Part shown: positions 17,801 through 32,800 of the stretch, in pieces | How positions within the stretch are numbered: position 1 is the stretch's first letter | Layout: every line of letters begins with the position of its first letter | Notes under the pieces: generated by a model | The model's input: only the letters and a program-made list of their open reading frames with translations | What the model was told of the DNA's origin: nothing | Databases searched by the model: none | Program-made: the position numbers and the translations under genes | NCBI GenBank assembly: GCA_008921705.1 | Contig: VFFE01008918.1 | Coordinates: 1,127,635 to 1,191,634, forward strand | DNA: 64,000 nucleotides | Direction: 5' to 3' | Source of the DNA: Burhinus oedicnemus | Lineage: Eukaryota > Chordata > Aves > Charadriiformes > Burhinidae

Positions 17801-20800
17801 TCACTAGGAAGCTGGACAGTGCTCTAAAGCAGGCAGTGTCTAGGACTTAAACGCGATCTGGAAATATGATGTAAAGGGAAGGCAGGTAAGGCATGCTTTT
17901 TTAAAAATCCTTAAACAAAATTTCAATGAATTATTGACAAATATGCAGTAGGTGTCTTTTGGGTTTTGAGCTAAATTTCAGCCAAACACTCCTTTTGACA
18001 AAGCAAAACCCAAAACCCTAATGGAAGCAATGTCTCAGTGCTAGGAGTCTTTCTGGCAGGATATTGCTTCGGGACTGAAGTGAGCATTCTGCTGCCATGG
18101 CAACAAGCATAGTAACAAAAAAAAAAAGCTCACCTGGATTAATATTTTGAGACAACTGCTGTGCTGCAGCAAACATACTGGCTGATGATTCTAGAAACTG
18201 CAGAGGAAACAAATAAGAAGATTAAATTATCTCATCATAAAATAATAAACTTAATCATAACTTTTTTTAATAACACATTTCTGTATTTTAAATGCCAAGA
18301 TAGTTTAGTCTGACCACCTACACAGATACAGTCCTTGGCATTTTCCTGTATTAACTTGTGCTTCAAATTTAGTAAGTCTTTTTGAACTAGAGAATCTTCA
18401 GAAAAGCCTTCAGTCTGGATTTAAAATTTTTCCAATGCTAACAAAGCCATCAAAACTTCAGTAAATTGTTCAAGCTATTAATGGCATCATTGAAAATACA
18501 CATCCTATTTCTAGGTTGAACTTCTTTGGCTTCAACTTGCAACAGAAGTATCTAGTTACATATTCCCCATTAAAATTAAGAACATCAACTGTCAAGTCCT
18601 CCCAGTTTTGGCGTTTATAAGATTACCGTTGAGCTATTTGGGTCTCCTCCTTTTCCACTTAATATTAACAGAAGATCTTATTCAAGTCTGGAAAGGTAAG
18701 ACTGCAAAAAGCTTCCTAAAAGAAGAAAGCTTTGCAGCTGTCCAGGAAGTATTACTACAGAAAGTTATTTTATTCAGGAATCGTGAAGTCTGACAAACTT
18801 CTACTACTACAGTAGAATCCATGGCATGAAAACCTCCTCAACTCCCACAAACTTTGATGTTATTTCACACTGGGGTACCCAGTAGCTTGTACTCAAAATA
18901 CTGTTTAAGACCAACGTAGATGAATGCTTAAAAGTGGCATACATCAGAACTAAAAGTGAGAATACACTCTTACTATTACAAAATTGTGCCCATTGTATCT
19001 CTTTGTTATCCAACCAGCTATCACGCTCTCAAATACAAACAACCAGTGAAGGTTACAAAGTGATCATGAAACCATGAAGCTGCTCATGTCTTGTCTGGAA
19101 AAGATCTCCAAACCTGTTGCCCTAGAGGCATTCTTTCGTACCTGGGCTATTTTTGTTTTCTTCTGCTGAAATTTGCAAAGACGCAATATCCGTGTCCCTG
19201 ACTGGTCACTGAACTGTTCGTGGAATGGGTGCAACAGCTGAACACTCTCTCCAAAGCTTTAGAAAAGAAGAAAAAGTTACAGTGTGAAACCGGTATACTT
19301 ACATTCTGCTCTGAAGGCCTGAAGAAAAGTCAGATCTCAAATAAACTCACCTACACACAGCAATTTGTCCCACTTCTAGAAGAGTCAGTGCATTTCCAAT
19401 AACTGCCAGGGATTCATATGCAAGCTAATGAAGAAAAAAGTTCTATCAAAAATAGGGTATTCCAAGTTTTACTCACAGCTCAGTATTAAATATGAAGAAT
19501 GTTACTGACATCATTTTTCATCATCTAGTAAAATAAATGAAGAGACTTCCTATGTTTTTTCCTGTTAAAGTTAAGCAAGATAGTAGATAGTCATTGCAAT
19601 AAAGATACACTAGTTCTACTTGAGGGCTTCAGATGATTGATTTAGAGATACCACTTTAGGCAGGCTAATAAAATAAACACTGAAATAACTGTTCAGAAGG
19701 AAATATACATTTTTAATAAATAAAAACCCTACAAGTGAGCTATGATGAACTAATATTTAATCCTCCAATGAACTGCATAGCTAAGCAAATTTCAGCCTTT
19801 TATAAGTTACAAAAAAATAATTTTCCAGTAGATATGTACACCTCTAATAATCTAACATCGCCTTTCAGCTAACTTTCACTGATCTTTTAGTAACAGATCT
19901 TAGGCATGAAGCGACAAGAGTTCAAGTGCATGGACCAGAAAAATAACTGCTCTAGAATCACCAGAGTCAGGCTTTCTAACGGCCACCAGTTCTGTGTGAA
20001 ACAAGTCAGCACCTGACACGCTCATCAGCAAGGAGTGGTTTCTTCATACTCCTTCCAAGGTTTTTATTTTACCTGTTTAGAGTGATTGTCTATCATACTA
20101 GAGGAATCATCTATAGCCAAGCAAATCTGGTACTGTCGTTTACTGGGCTTGGTCCTTCGCAGCCAGATCTTATCTTTTCGGAACTGACTGGCAATATATG
20201 GAATCACTTTGCGCATGTTCAGTCTCTTCCCCGTTCTGTAGTCTCCTCTGAAAGTTAAGAAAAAGACATAACGACAGGGATTATCAGCAAATATTTCATT
20301 CTGGAAATCCCGGCCTATGCAACATACACAGCAAAATAACAAAATTTTGTAAAATATAGTAAAAACAAAATTAGTAGCTCTAATATTCAGGTATAGATTA
20401 AAAAAACTCTCACATTTTTAATGCAACGTGGATATTCAGTGTTTTTTAAATAAGTTTTTAAATCTAGGTGCCTAAAATGGAAGGAAGACCTTGAATTTAG
20501 ACTCCTCCAGTTTGAAACAAGTCTACATTTCTTAAAAAAAAAATAATAAAAAAAATCACTTAATGTTAAAAGCAACATAGAATATTTTTTACATTTAACA
20601 AAATCTTTGACTCAACAGCACTTCATAGGTTTAAGCTGGTTTGATCACCTGTTGCACAGAAGAAAAAAATTGGAGGCAATACCCTCAGGATGGGTACCTA
20701 CTACTACATCATGTTTGCATTTCATAAAATAACCTAGTGTTCCCATACAAAAGTAAAATTAATGCATTTGCAAACACAAATAATTGCTATAAAGCAAGAA

Positions 20801-23800
20801 CAACATGCAGTTGTACAGAGGTTAAAGCCCTCCAAAACCAGGAGTTAAAGAAACTAGAAGCTTCAGAAAGACCCAACTTACTTCAATTTGGCTGCCTGAG
20901 TGGGTTCCAATATGAGTCGCAGCTGTTCACAAAGCTGCTGTGATAAAGGAGCTGTCAGTACTAAATACCTCTGCCACAACTGTGCTGCTTCCTTCTCCTA
21001 AAACATCATACATCACAGAAAGAAATAAAAGTGAATTATGAAAAAACAGAAAGGTGGGAAGCACTGCCCGAAAAAAGAAAACAAACCTCAGTGTACTAAG
21101 GGGGAGGTAGTAGGTAACTATCAGCTGGAACTGTGAGGATGCCTTGTGAATACTCTATAAAGATAACAATTTGCATTCAACTTAGCATACTCCTTGCTGC
21201 TAGAATGCTGCAATATGCAATGACCATTCCTCTAGGAGTACATAAAGCAACTTCGGCATTGCTGTTGATACACGAAAATCTTGTAACGACGAGCATCTGA
21301 TAGCTGGTATTACAGCAAGGCAAGGCATAAAGTCTGCTAGGTTCTCTACTGGCTGTCAAAAACAGTATTACTTACATTAATTAAAATTCAGCAAAATTGT
21401 TAAGCCTCTACACTGGCAATTTCATTCAGGAATTGCTTCTAAATATGGTTTACAATTCATGACTAGGACAGTCACACCAAGTATTGTATTCTGGTTCTGC
21501 TGTTGGTTAGCTCAAACTCCACCACTGCAACTGAAGGAGACAGCTTCTGTCCATCATAATTTTGTGAAAGCGGTGTCCAGCACTTAACTGCAGGTGACAA
21601 CTCAAAACGGAAGGAGCTTGGCAGGACCAAGAAAAATGTTTCTAACTATGCAAGTTTTAGAAGTCATTGTCAACAGAGTAACTTTCTGCAAATAACACAC
21701 ATAACTTTCAAAACAAAATCTGAAACACCATCCTGCTTTAAGAATAATGTAAATATTTTTTTTCAGAATAAGTTAAACATAACAAAAATAGCATCTAAAT
21801 CATGCTATTTTGAATATTTAGATTCCAGCCTGCTTGGCTTCCTCAGTGCTTCAGCAGTGAAACAAGATGAAGTAATTCAATGAAGGATTTTTATGACAGT
21901 TTTATACTGGAACAAGGTCACAAACCTCATCTGGAGTTCCGGACTGCTGTGACTGCCAAGCTTCCAATTGCCTTTCAAGTTCCTTTCTTAGCTCTTCAGG
22001 ATCTCTAACAATGTGCTAAAAAGTGTAGTTATGAGATTTAAGACAGAAAAGTAAGTTCACACACCTGGTAATCCCCAAACTATAGCAAACTATAAAAAAG
22101 TAAAAATGCTTTTTTCTTATTCTTTTAGACGCAAAAATACCTGAAAAACACCTAAATGAAGATTCTAAATCTCCCATTTTTTTAATAGCTTCCAGGTACA
22201 GGAAGGATAAATACCTCCCTATAAATACCTGCATCTGTGACACAGTCAACATAGAAACAAAGCTCGGAACATCTGATATAGACACCAAAAATAATCAAAT
22301 ACAGAACTTCACGATAACTCAATGAAATCTTGACAAACACCAAATTTAATGACAGTATAATGGAGATCAAACTATTGAATACTACCTATCTAGTATCTTC
22401 CAAAATGTAACATGCTTCACTTAATTTTAGCTTTTTAAAAGCTTCATTCAAACCACTTAAAGAATTGAATGACGTCTTCCTCTTTACCTGCCAGCAAGTA
22501 CTATTTGATAAACCATTCTGTTAAAGGACACCCAAGCTTTATTACACTTCTTTTACTTTTATTGTGCTTTCAGTGACAACTTCTGTTTCTGACTTGTGAA
22601 AACATAGTTTAGCCAAACAGTAGTATGTTGTCTGCATAACCTGTGGGTTTACGCATTAAGGAAAATAAGCCTATGAATGTAAACTACATGGTACCAATAA
22701 CTTCTCATTCCTCAAGAAGCAGCAGCAGCCCATCTGGTCAACTACTGCAGGTTTAAGGAATGGAGGAAGAATGCACACGGAGGGGGCTTCTTCTCTCTTG
22801 CTTTTGCTGAAAGGTGAGAACTTGCACTTTTCCACCAGCATCGTTTCTCCCTTCCTCTCTAACTCGTGCTGCAAGAGCTCCCCCTCCTGTTTCAAGTTTT
22901 GCACATCAATTGAAAAAAAAAACAACCAACCAAGAACAAAAAAAGGCACCTAACTATTCTGACAACAGGAGAACTTTTATTTTTTTTTTTTAAAAAGGAG
23001 GAACCTTCCCACATAAGGATGGGGAGGACTTGTCATTTCAAAGTCATCATTCAGCTGCATATACAACGGTTGTGTGTTACTTTTCATTCTGCTATTAAAG
23101 AACAGCAAGCTACTGAGTTGTCTGAATGAAAGTAATTCTACACTTTTGCATTCACAGAGCTTTGTTAACACATGTCAAATAAAAGTGACTGTTTCTACTA
23201 GTGTAGTTGTAAGAAGACACATTGGGTATTGTACCTGGGGAGTGTCCATCAAAAACTGATGGGCTGTATGTATGGTCGAGTCCTTGCTTCTCTCTGGCTT
23301 CTCTTCAGTCACTTTTGGTAGCTTTTCTGTTGTAGAGTCATTGACATCCTCTGAGTCAAAAGTCTGGATCTCTGGCTCCACTTCACCTGGTCCTACAATC
23401 ACAAAACGAATTACTAACTTCGTGGATCACATATAATACAAGAACTAATATCATATCTCGACTCCTTTACAAAGTGTCACATGCTTTGTAGTGCAACCCA
23501 GACTTTTTTAAGAGAAGTGCACAAATTTTAAGACATTCAATTCTAGGAATAGAATGAATACAGACCCTTGCAACTCACTGGAAGAGATAAATACGCATTT
23601 CCTTATTCAAACCGGTTTTCCCTCTTATAACCTTCTGCCAAATTAGCAAGATATTAGCAAACAGATCTTTAAGATCTGAAAATTCCATTGGTGAATGAAG
23701 TACATTTTTTGAGCTTCATAGCCTATCTGACAGAGTGACAGGAGGTATAAAGCAATTTGAGAACATTCAGAAAATAATCATAAAAAAATAATGGCAATCT

Positions 23801-26800
23801 TTTCTTACCTTTAACTCACTAGTTTTGTAATGGAACAGTTTCTGATAAATCACTGATCAATTTACAAATAAAGGAATGGACTAAAGATTTTAATATTGTT
23901 TCTACTATACTACGCTGTTTAACAACTCATTTTTTAAGAATTATTCTAAGAAAAAAAAAAAAGTATGACATTGTAGATGTTTCAAAGATCCTGAATAGAG
24001 TGGGAGGCAAGAAAGTGAATTCAGGCTGGTAAAACTTGTCTTCCCTCTCCAGCCAGTTTTTGTGTTGTTTGATAAGAAAACCATTCAAAATTCCAAGCCA
24101 CAGTGTCATTTACTTAGATTCATCAAAATTAAATACTTCTGTTGCAATTGGCAAGAGATATTTATTTGTATCTAGCTTATTTTGTTTGTGTGGGCTGTCT
24201 GGCTGACAGACAGCCAGACCTATCATCCTCTCCTCTAGCAGCCACTTGCATCTGATAGCCATTTTCTGTTAGACAGCTCAGTTTTGATTTGTTTTGTTGC
24301 CACTTAAGGAAGAAAGCAGTGAGACAGTGACACTTTGTTGCTACATCACCCCATGTCGTTCAGACCAGCTCCTCAACTTCTTGATGTTTTGTCAGAAGTT
24401 ACACACAAAAAAAGTTATGTGGTGCTAATGGTGGTGACACTGGAATGCATTGTTATATGCCCATTAAGTGAATTTGCATTGTGTCTAACAGCAGGAAAAT
24501 ATTTGCTTTTTACTACTTCAAAGCAGTGGATAAAGATTAGAGACCGTTAACTTGAAAGAAAGCAGCAAAACCCTCTGTAACTCAACCAGTTCAGCAAAGG
24601 CTAATGCTGGTTACTAGGCAGGAATAAGAATACTGCTGCAAAAAAGTCAATTAAGAGCAGGTGTTTTAGTCTTATAAAACATATGCACATCCATGTTGTG
24701 GTTTACATGCAAATATAAATACCTACATATACATTTAAAGAAGCACATTAGCATACGTTTAGAATGTATTTTAAGTTAATGTACCAGGAGTTTTAGTGGC
24801 AGTAGACTTCTGTTTTTCTGGCTTCAGCTCCTCCGTATCTACTGCTCTGAGATCCTCCTCGTTCTGCATTTCTGTTTCCATAGCTGCATCTTCAGAATCT
24901 CCCTCTTCCTTTTCTTCAAGAGGCATAATAGGTTTCTCTTGCTCCTTGCTAGCTACATCTGTATACAAGCAACAATACTTATTAAGGGGAAAGAGGAAGG
25001 AAAAGTAGCGAAGTTGCAAAAAACCGTTGCATTCTGAGGCCACTGCACATCAGTTTTAGTGAACTTCAGAAGACATCTGAGCTATTGTCTCAAACCTATT
25101 TTATCTTTCACTGTTCTGTGCCATGTTGTGTTGATGAGCTATTGACCTGAAAACTTGATGGATAAAATAGACTAGTTACTTTAATAGAAAACAATTTATT
25201 TAATTAAATTTAGATTAGAGAAATATTTCTGAAGAGACATCAATTTGTTTGATACAGAATAAAGAACCTGTTGTGTTATCCTAAATATTTTGCATGTGTG
25301 GTAGCAGTTTGGGCTTCAAAATAATTGAATTAAGATTTGGTGAGAACAGATTTTAAATATGTTTATTAAACTAAAATCTATTTTTATGAGTCAATTCAGT
25401 ATTTTCAAAAATGTTAACATTAGTTTGAACCTGATTGCCGAAGAGGAGCATTTATTGTAGTGAAACGGTGCTACATCTTTAACCAAAGCAAGGATTGTTA
25501 AACATAACTTTAAAAAAATGTACTGGGAAAGACTACAGTAAATAGGAGCACTTCAGGATTTGATTCTGCAATGGCAACTCTTTACACGCAGAAATACCAC
25601 CGTACCATATGTCTGTGCATCGTAACATTCAGAGCCTTGCTTAATATGCTCAAACGCATCAGCCTCCTCCACGTTTTGTTTAGGTTGAGTTGTATTCTGC
25701 TTTGCTTCACTGCTGGATTCTATGGTTCTCAGTCGCTTGTGGATATGTTCGTTGTGATCTCCCATTGAGCGCTCATTGTCTGCCTGACCAGGTTTCCTCT
25801 TGAAACTCTGAAAAAGAACAAATTAACAACATGAACTTCAAGCGAGGTGCAACCAAACACGATTAGAACAAGAGTTCTAACAAGGAGAAACTGAGTCCTG
25901 CCTATTTGCTGGTTAACATTAAGACATTAAAATTAAAAAGAAAATTTAAAAAAACAAAAATTGAAAAGAAGATGAACCTGGGTATTTTTTCTGCTTTGCT
26001 TCTGAGAAGCCATCCGGGCCATGCGTGTGGATTCATGGCCTTCTGATTGATTTGCACTTGAAGCTCCACTTCCGTATTCCTGAGACACCAAAAAAATTGC
26101 AATAGTAACTGAAAAGGGATTTAGCAGTTGTTGTAGACAAATTTGAGAAGTTAAACGGCAATGCTGTGCTACCTTCTATTGTGAATGACAATCAGCTCAC
26201 AACTGCAAGTATTATTCTTATGGAAAGCAGACGAGACAGTTCTGCAGCTCAACAATTACCCTAAACTTACCATGCAGTTTTCACTGCTATGAAGGTACAT
26301 GGTCTTCAGGTCTTTTTCAGTGAATTTACAATTGGTGTTCTCAAAATTGAATCTTAAGACACAGTTCTTTAAAATATGGCAGCAATTCCTTGATTGTAAC
26401 TTGAAAACATATTCACAATTCCAGCATTTTTAACTAGGACACTTCCATGTAATTTACCTCTTTAGATTGGTCTTTTTCTGAAGCCTCTCCAGCCAGCTCA
26501 ACAGCACTGTCACTCTGCAGGTTTTCTTGCCCAGTCTGCCCTTGTGTTTCATGCTCCATTCTTTCCTCAGGCTCAGGGACCTGTTCATTCATCTCTGAAT
26601 TATCTTTACCTTCTTCTTCCTGAAATAACATCAGTTTATTTTAACATTCTAAAAAACATCAGGAAACAGAAGGCTAAGGAGATAACAGGAATACAGATGA
26701 CAGAAATAAACCAGTTTAATAGTAAGTGCATCTCTGTTATCTTGATGAAGATTCTCACCAACATTACACCTACTTAATGTCAAATTTGTTTTATAGCATC

Positions 26801-29800
26801 ATAGAACACATCCATTTCTTAAATCTCGTATAAGGTAATTAAAAACAAAAAAAGAAAATTAGGCTTTTGCTTATTACTCTCTACCTGAGGTTGAAGGCCT
26901 TGATCAGCAGCAGGGATTCCCTTATCTTCAGCAGATTCTTTTTTTTCCTCATCAGATGGTTGCGACTCTTCCCCCTCTTCTTCTGCTGCATCCTCAGTGT
27001 TCCCTGGATTTTCTTGTTGATCATCAGCATCTTGGTCCCCTTCATCCTCCTCCTCCTCTTTATCTTCAGAAATGCCTTCTTCAGCTGGTTCTGCATCTTG
27101 ATCATCTGTTTCTGTCTCACCAGTATCCTTCTCATTCTGTTCTTCTGTCTTCTCTGCCTCACTTAAATCAACAGGTTTCTCATCTACTTCAAAAGCATTT
27201 TCTTCTTCTGGATTAAAAAAATCAGAAAGGTATACAAAACTTTCAGTGAAGTACAGAGACAGTGAATACTACAGATATTTGAATAAAACTGCCCAGCCTG
27301 TCAAAAAAAATCTTAAGGAAAATACTGAGAATTCTATACATAGAATCTGTGATTTTCTGTAGCAGATAATTTCTTTTAGTTACAAACTAATTGTGACTTA
27401 CAATACAGCAGGATGAATTCCTATTAACTTCTTTTAACCTAATATTCTTGAGGGTCAGTTGACTATAAAGTACAAATGCTTGTAAGTATCATAGAAAAAA
27501 CAGAAACCACAAAAGCAGCTGGACAATGAAATAAGGAGCTTCTAGCATAAATTAGGACGTATCAACGTGAATAACATGAGAAAGCCTGCTCCATGGTCTA
27601 CGTGAAAGGGAAGTAAACAAAAATGCTGTAATGTTGAGTTCTCGTCTGGCCTGCATTTGGTATCTTGATATTTTGATACACAGAAGTAAATTTGCAGCTT
27701 CTTGTTATACAGAATCCTACCACCACCTCTCTTTCTACAGAGAAAAAGAGCTCATTATCTGACTGTTCCTCCCTGCTTCCCTTTGGCTTTCATCTGGGAA
27801 TCTATACAGAGGTTTTCAGCTGTACCTTCATCCTCTTGCTCCTCATCACTCTTCTCATTATTCTCCAGGTTCAAATTATCAGGAAGGTCCAAAGGTTCAA
27901 CTTCTGGCTGCTTTTCTTGCTGGCCATGATAAGGATCTACTTCGTTCTCATCATACTCACGCTGTGAGCAAAAGAATGGGAGGAAAAAAAAACACAAAAC
28001 CAGGTATGTAATAAGTGGGAGGAAAGGCAAAGATGAGAAGTAAGATACTATTGAATTCTCTAGGATACAGAAATACTGGATACACTAGTAACATTCTGAA
28101 CAGTTAAAAAACAAATTTCCAGTGGTACACATCCTTATGTATAAATAGTAGAAAAAGATTAATTTTGGCAAATGCATTTATGTAAATTGTTACTTCTTCA
28201 AAACAGCATGTTTTGTGTTCAGAATCCAATTTTCCTAGCTGAAAGATTCTGAACAGAATCTGCACTCTTGCAGATGGTAAATGCACTCTTGCATATTATG
28301 CAGAATCTTCAAGCATACTGTATGCAGATTTTAGGGATGAGTCCCACTGACTTAAGATGTTTCTGTTGCTAAACACAGCAGAACAAGAACTTCTAAGCTT
28401 TGTCCATCAAAACATCAATTCAGTGTAAAGCCTGTTTTGGCAGCCATTACAAATTCAGGTTAGTGCAAACAAAAATTCTTTCTGAATTACAGATCAGAAA
28501 ATATACGTATAACAGAATGGATACAATATGGTTTATTTTTAGCTCTGAAATGAACTAACTTTTTTCAGTGCAATTCACTATTAAATAAAGAGCAGTTCAA
28601 ATTCTCAGAAACACGATGCGAGCAACAGAGTATTGTTCAACAGCAAGATATTCTGTGTAGTCCAAATAATTTTTACCTCATCAATTTGTTCATGGATTTT
28701 CTCTTTGTTTCCACTGTCGTCTTCTTGTTGCTCTTTTTCCTCCTCCTTGGGAGGCTGTTTTTTATTATCCTTGTTTCCTGTGCCCAAATTGTCATCTTTT
28801 GCAACGAGCTCTGAATCCTCCTATTAACCAACAAAATCAAAAGAAAATCAATTCTGGTACCTGCTTCTCAGTCTGAGTGATGAGACATCATCTCCTACAG
28901 AAAAAACAACAACACTAAATAACTTGATATACTCAAATTATCCTTTCCCAAGACCAAGAGCCACGCAAGGGAGTTCATGGTCTAGGTCACATCAAGTTAA
29001 CCAAGTTTAACTCCTCTGATATTCTTCTTCCCAGCCCTTTTCTCTTTACCTCATCCATTCCTGGTCCAGTTTCTTCTGTTTTACTACTGGCATCTTCATC
29101 ATCATCTTCATCTTCATCCCCCCAGAGCCTCTCATCCAGTTTATCATCAGCTTCAGCATTATCAAGATTTCCCATCTGCTTATCCAGCTCCTCATCTTCA
29201 TCTGAATTTTCATCATTTTCTGTGTACAGTTCAGGATGTGTTTTAGTACAGAAGAGAGAAAGCTAACTTTTTCATTAACTTCAGAAACAAATAAGCAGTT
29301 GTACTTGCACCTTAATTTCATCACCCTATGCAGTTAATTGAGAGATGCTGAAAAGACACCTATGCACTAACACCCAGAAGAGCAGGGTCCTAATTATGTG
29401 GTTCAGAGTGTTCCTTTGGACACACAGACACCCAGCATTCTCTCCCTCAGAATAACGAGTCCTGGGTGCAAAACTTGGATGATTTAAACTCCCTACTCCT
29501 TACCCTCTCCCTCCTCCATTTTCAAAATGTTTTGGCATTACTGGTAGGGGAAAGGTCCATTCCACTTTATCTGTTTATTAGCTTGGGAATTTCCCTTCTT
29601 GTACAGATGAATTTATTCTTGGCACTTTGTCAGATATTTAAAAGTAGATTAATACTACTGTAATTTGCAAGCCACATTAGTTTCAGATGTTCAAGCTGTT
29701 ATCCTTTAAAGTGAAGAACTGCTACCTTTTGGCTGAGTAGCAACTTGAATGAATCTACCAAATGTTGCTATTTTTTCCATTTTAAAAAGGTAAAGTTAAA

Positions 29801-32800
29801 TTATTTTCATTGCTTAAAAGTTAGCAATAGCTTAGTTAGTCACGATTTGAAGTTCACTACAGCCATATTTTCAAGTGTTCTGTTGATCTTTAACAGCTCC
29901 ACAAAGTCAGTGACTAATTTTAAAATGAGTCTATAGGTCAGCTCACAAGAGGACGAATCATCTCCCTTCATTCCAAAACCACCTCAGTGACAGAAAAGAG
30001 ACAGTATTTTCTTTGTATGGTTCTTTGCATTCATATTAATACTTCTTAGTATTCATATACAAATGGCACTACTCTGTTGTTAACACTTTTCAGTATAAGC
30101 TTCATTATATAAAAGTATCAACCATTATTGGACTGATCTATAATATTTTTTATAATATTTTTTATAAGTTTGCCATAGTGGAAGGACCAAACCTTTTTTC
30201 TCCTGTTCTCCATCATGCATTTTTCCTTCGAAGTCTTCTGACATTTCAATTGCATTGTCTTCTCCTTCAATGTCTGGTTTAGAATCTGGATCTTCTTTCT
30301 CCTTCTCTTCACCCTTTTGAAAACTGTCTTCTATCTGCATTAGTGGTAGAGCCAAAAATTACAATGGATCTTGCCTATATATTAAAGCTTGCTTGAAGTA
30401 CCATGGCAATATTTATAAGCTTATAATGCAAAGATAAAAGCCAAGCTAAATAGGAGACTGAAGTTAACTTCATGTTTCTTTTACCTGAAACATCCATAAC
30501 ATGGATTTCAAGGGCTTTTTCAGTTTTACCTGGATTACACAAGAACAACCCAAACACTTGCCTGATCTTCACTTTCTATTTTGTCGCTCACATCCTTCTT
30601 GCCTTCCCCATCTCCAATACCACCATCCTCGTAATCATGAAACTGTGTTGCTCCCTCTCCAGCTTCATCTTCAAGTAATTCTTTTGGCAGACAAAACCCC
30701 TACAAAAGCAAACAGAAACTCAAAACCTTCTGTAGTAGTAAGTACATCTTTCAGCTTAGTTTCTACTTAAGACTTTTGTATACATTAAATATATGCTTAC
30801 CATATATCCACTGTTAACTCTAATAACTTACCTTTTGAGCAAGCTCTGTAAAAATGCTAGTTAGAACAGAAAGCAGTTTTCCAGTACTCCTGTGAGATGC
30901 CAGTGAAACAGTGAGGTAGAACAGGATAAGATCTGAATACTTGCACAGCATGGGCTTTAGACGCACCAGCAAATAGCAGGACTGGTTGAAGAACTGCAGT
31001 TAAAACCAAAGAACAGCTGTCAAACATGTTTACGTACATACTGAGATACACCTCAGAGAGGGTAATGACAGAGACTGAAAAGAGATGTCCAAATCAGAAA
31101 TATCAACAGGTGAGTTTAAATACCATTTCTAAAGTTTCTGGAGCTTTTTCTGGATTTTCACAAAATATAAAACTTTTCCTTCTTACTAGAGGAACATCTG
31201 GCTTTTGCACTACAGAGGAGTACCTATATTTTGACAATAATTTCTCACATGCTTGTAGTTCTAAGGTATTGGACAGTAAGAAGCAATGCACATTGAATCA
31301 CCTAAGTTCTCAATTCCAAATGTTCTGAGACCCCGAAGCCAAAAACTCTTGAGAAGAATAATTTTACCTTATGTTTATCTGAAGTGTAATCTTCCCCATA
31401 AGATTTCAGGTTCTCCAGGATTTCTGAAACCACTAAAACTGCTTTTTGCACATGTAAAGAATCCAAATCCGCAGCAAGATCCTCATCCAAAAGCTTAGTT
31501 ATATGTCCTGCTTTAATCACGTCAAATGAGGCTGCATCCTCTTTGTTTGAAATACATAAAAAAATATGGAAATAGAGTCAGACATTCTAAAAATGTTATA
31601 GCAAGCAATCTAGAAATATCCATTCTATCTGTTTCAATAGACAACTTCTATTAAAATGGCAATTTCCTTGTGTATTGGTACCTGCACTAGACACACAGTT
31701 CAAGGAATTTTTACATTTGCAATGTTTAAACTCTCCTCCTCCCCCTTAAGTAAATTAACAAACGTACCATTTTCCTCTGGAGACTTTTCTTCTTCTTCTC
31801 CATCTTTCCGTCTTCTCTCTACCAAACACTGGATGGCATACAGAACAACACGGATGACAGTTTCCACTTTTGCTGAGAAGTGCTCCAGAAACTCATCATC
31901 TGAGTGTTGATTTCCTTTTGAACCGTAAGACAGGCAGTTTTACATAGAAACACATTAAATTACAGGTTGCTATGTTTCCCCTATGCAAGGAGCATGATAA
32001 GCACTATGCAATTTTTACTACATAGTTCTACTAAAAATCTCCTCGCTAGTTCTACTAAAAATCTCCTCGCTAGTTCTACTAAAAATCTCCTCGCTAGTTC
32101 TACTAAAAATCTCCTCGCTAGTTCTACTAAAAATCTCCTCGCTAGTTCTACTAAAAATCTCCTCGCTAATCCAGACGTACACCTATGGTGCAAGATCTGT
32201 CATCAACAGTAATTAAAGGGGAAAAAATATTACTGCACAAATTAAGTCTGGACTAAATTTTGCAAGTTTGAATTTCATAAAGTGTTTCTGGATATCTGAA
32301 TGAACATGGAGCCATCTTCTGCAATAACCAAAGCAATGAATTCTTATATCTTTATCTAAATTACAAAACGTGCAGAGAAGAATTGTCCTTACCACTGCAA
32401 TTTGAAATGGAAGCAAGAAGCTGTGTTCTCCAGGCTGTGAAATCTGCAGACGTGTTACTAACTTCTTCTTGTATATACCTTAGGCTCTTGATTAGAGCCA
32501 TCTGATTTACAGCTTGCCTGTCTTCCCCATTTGGAAGAAATAGGGACTCTACGCCTTGTAACTGAGCTGAGACTTCCAGCAAACAACTCATAGCGGATGT
32601 GCAAACTTCAAAATCTCTCCTGCAACAAGACAGACCATAATACTGAAAGAAGAACAGTTCAACTTAAGATTAAACCTTTTATTGGGGCACGGATGAGAGG
32701 GAGGCAGCTGATCTCCATCTTGAACTTATTAAATAAAAAGTTCGAAAACATGCAGATGTGCCACTTATATTCACACTATTCGAAGCAGAGAGAAAATGAG

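Noticed and set aside
26867..27216. Two long + strand frames opposite MDN1 exon 39
   Set aside because: They are the complement of a glutamate/aspartate-rich coding exon, which removes stops on the other strand. The products are leucine/phenylalanine-rich artefacts.
31967..32212. ORFs with perfect octapeptide repeats on both strands
   Set aside because: They are a direct consequence of a 24-bp minisatellite in an intron. No splice or start context supports a protein.
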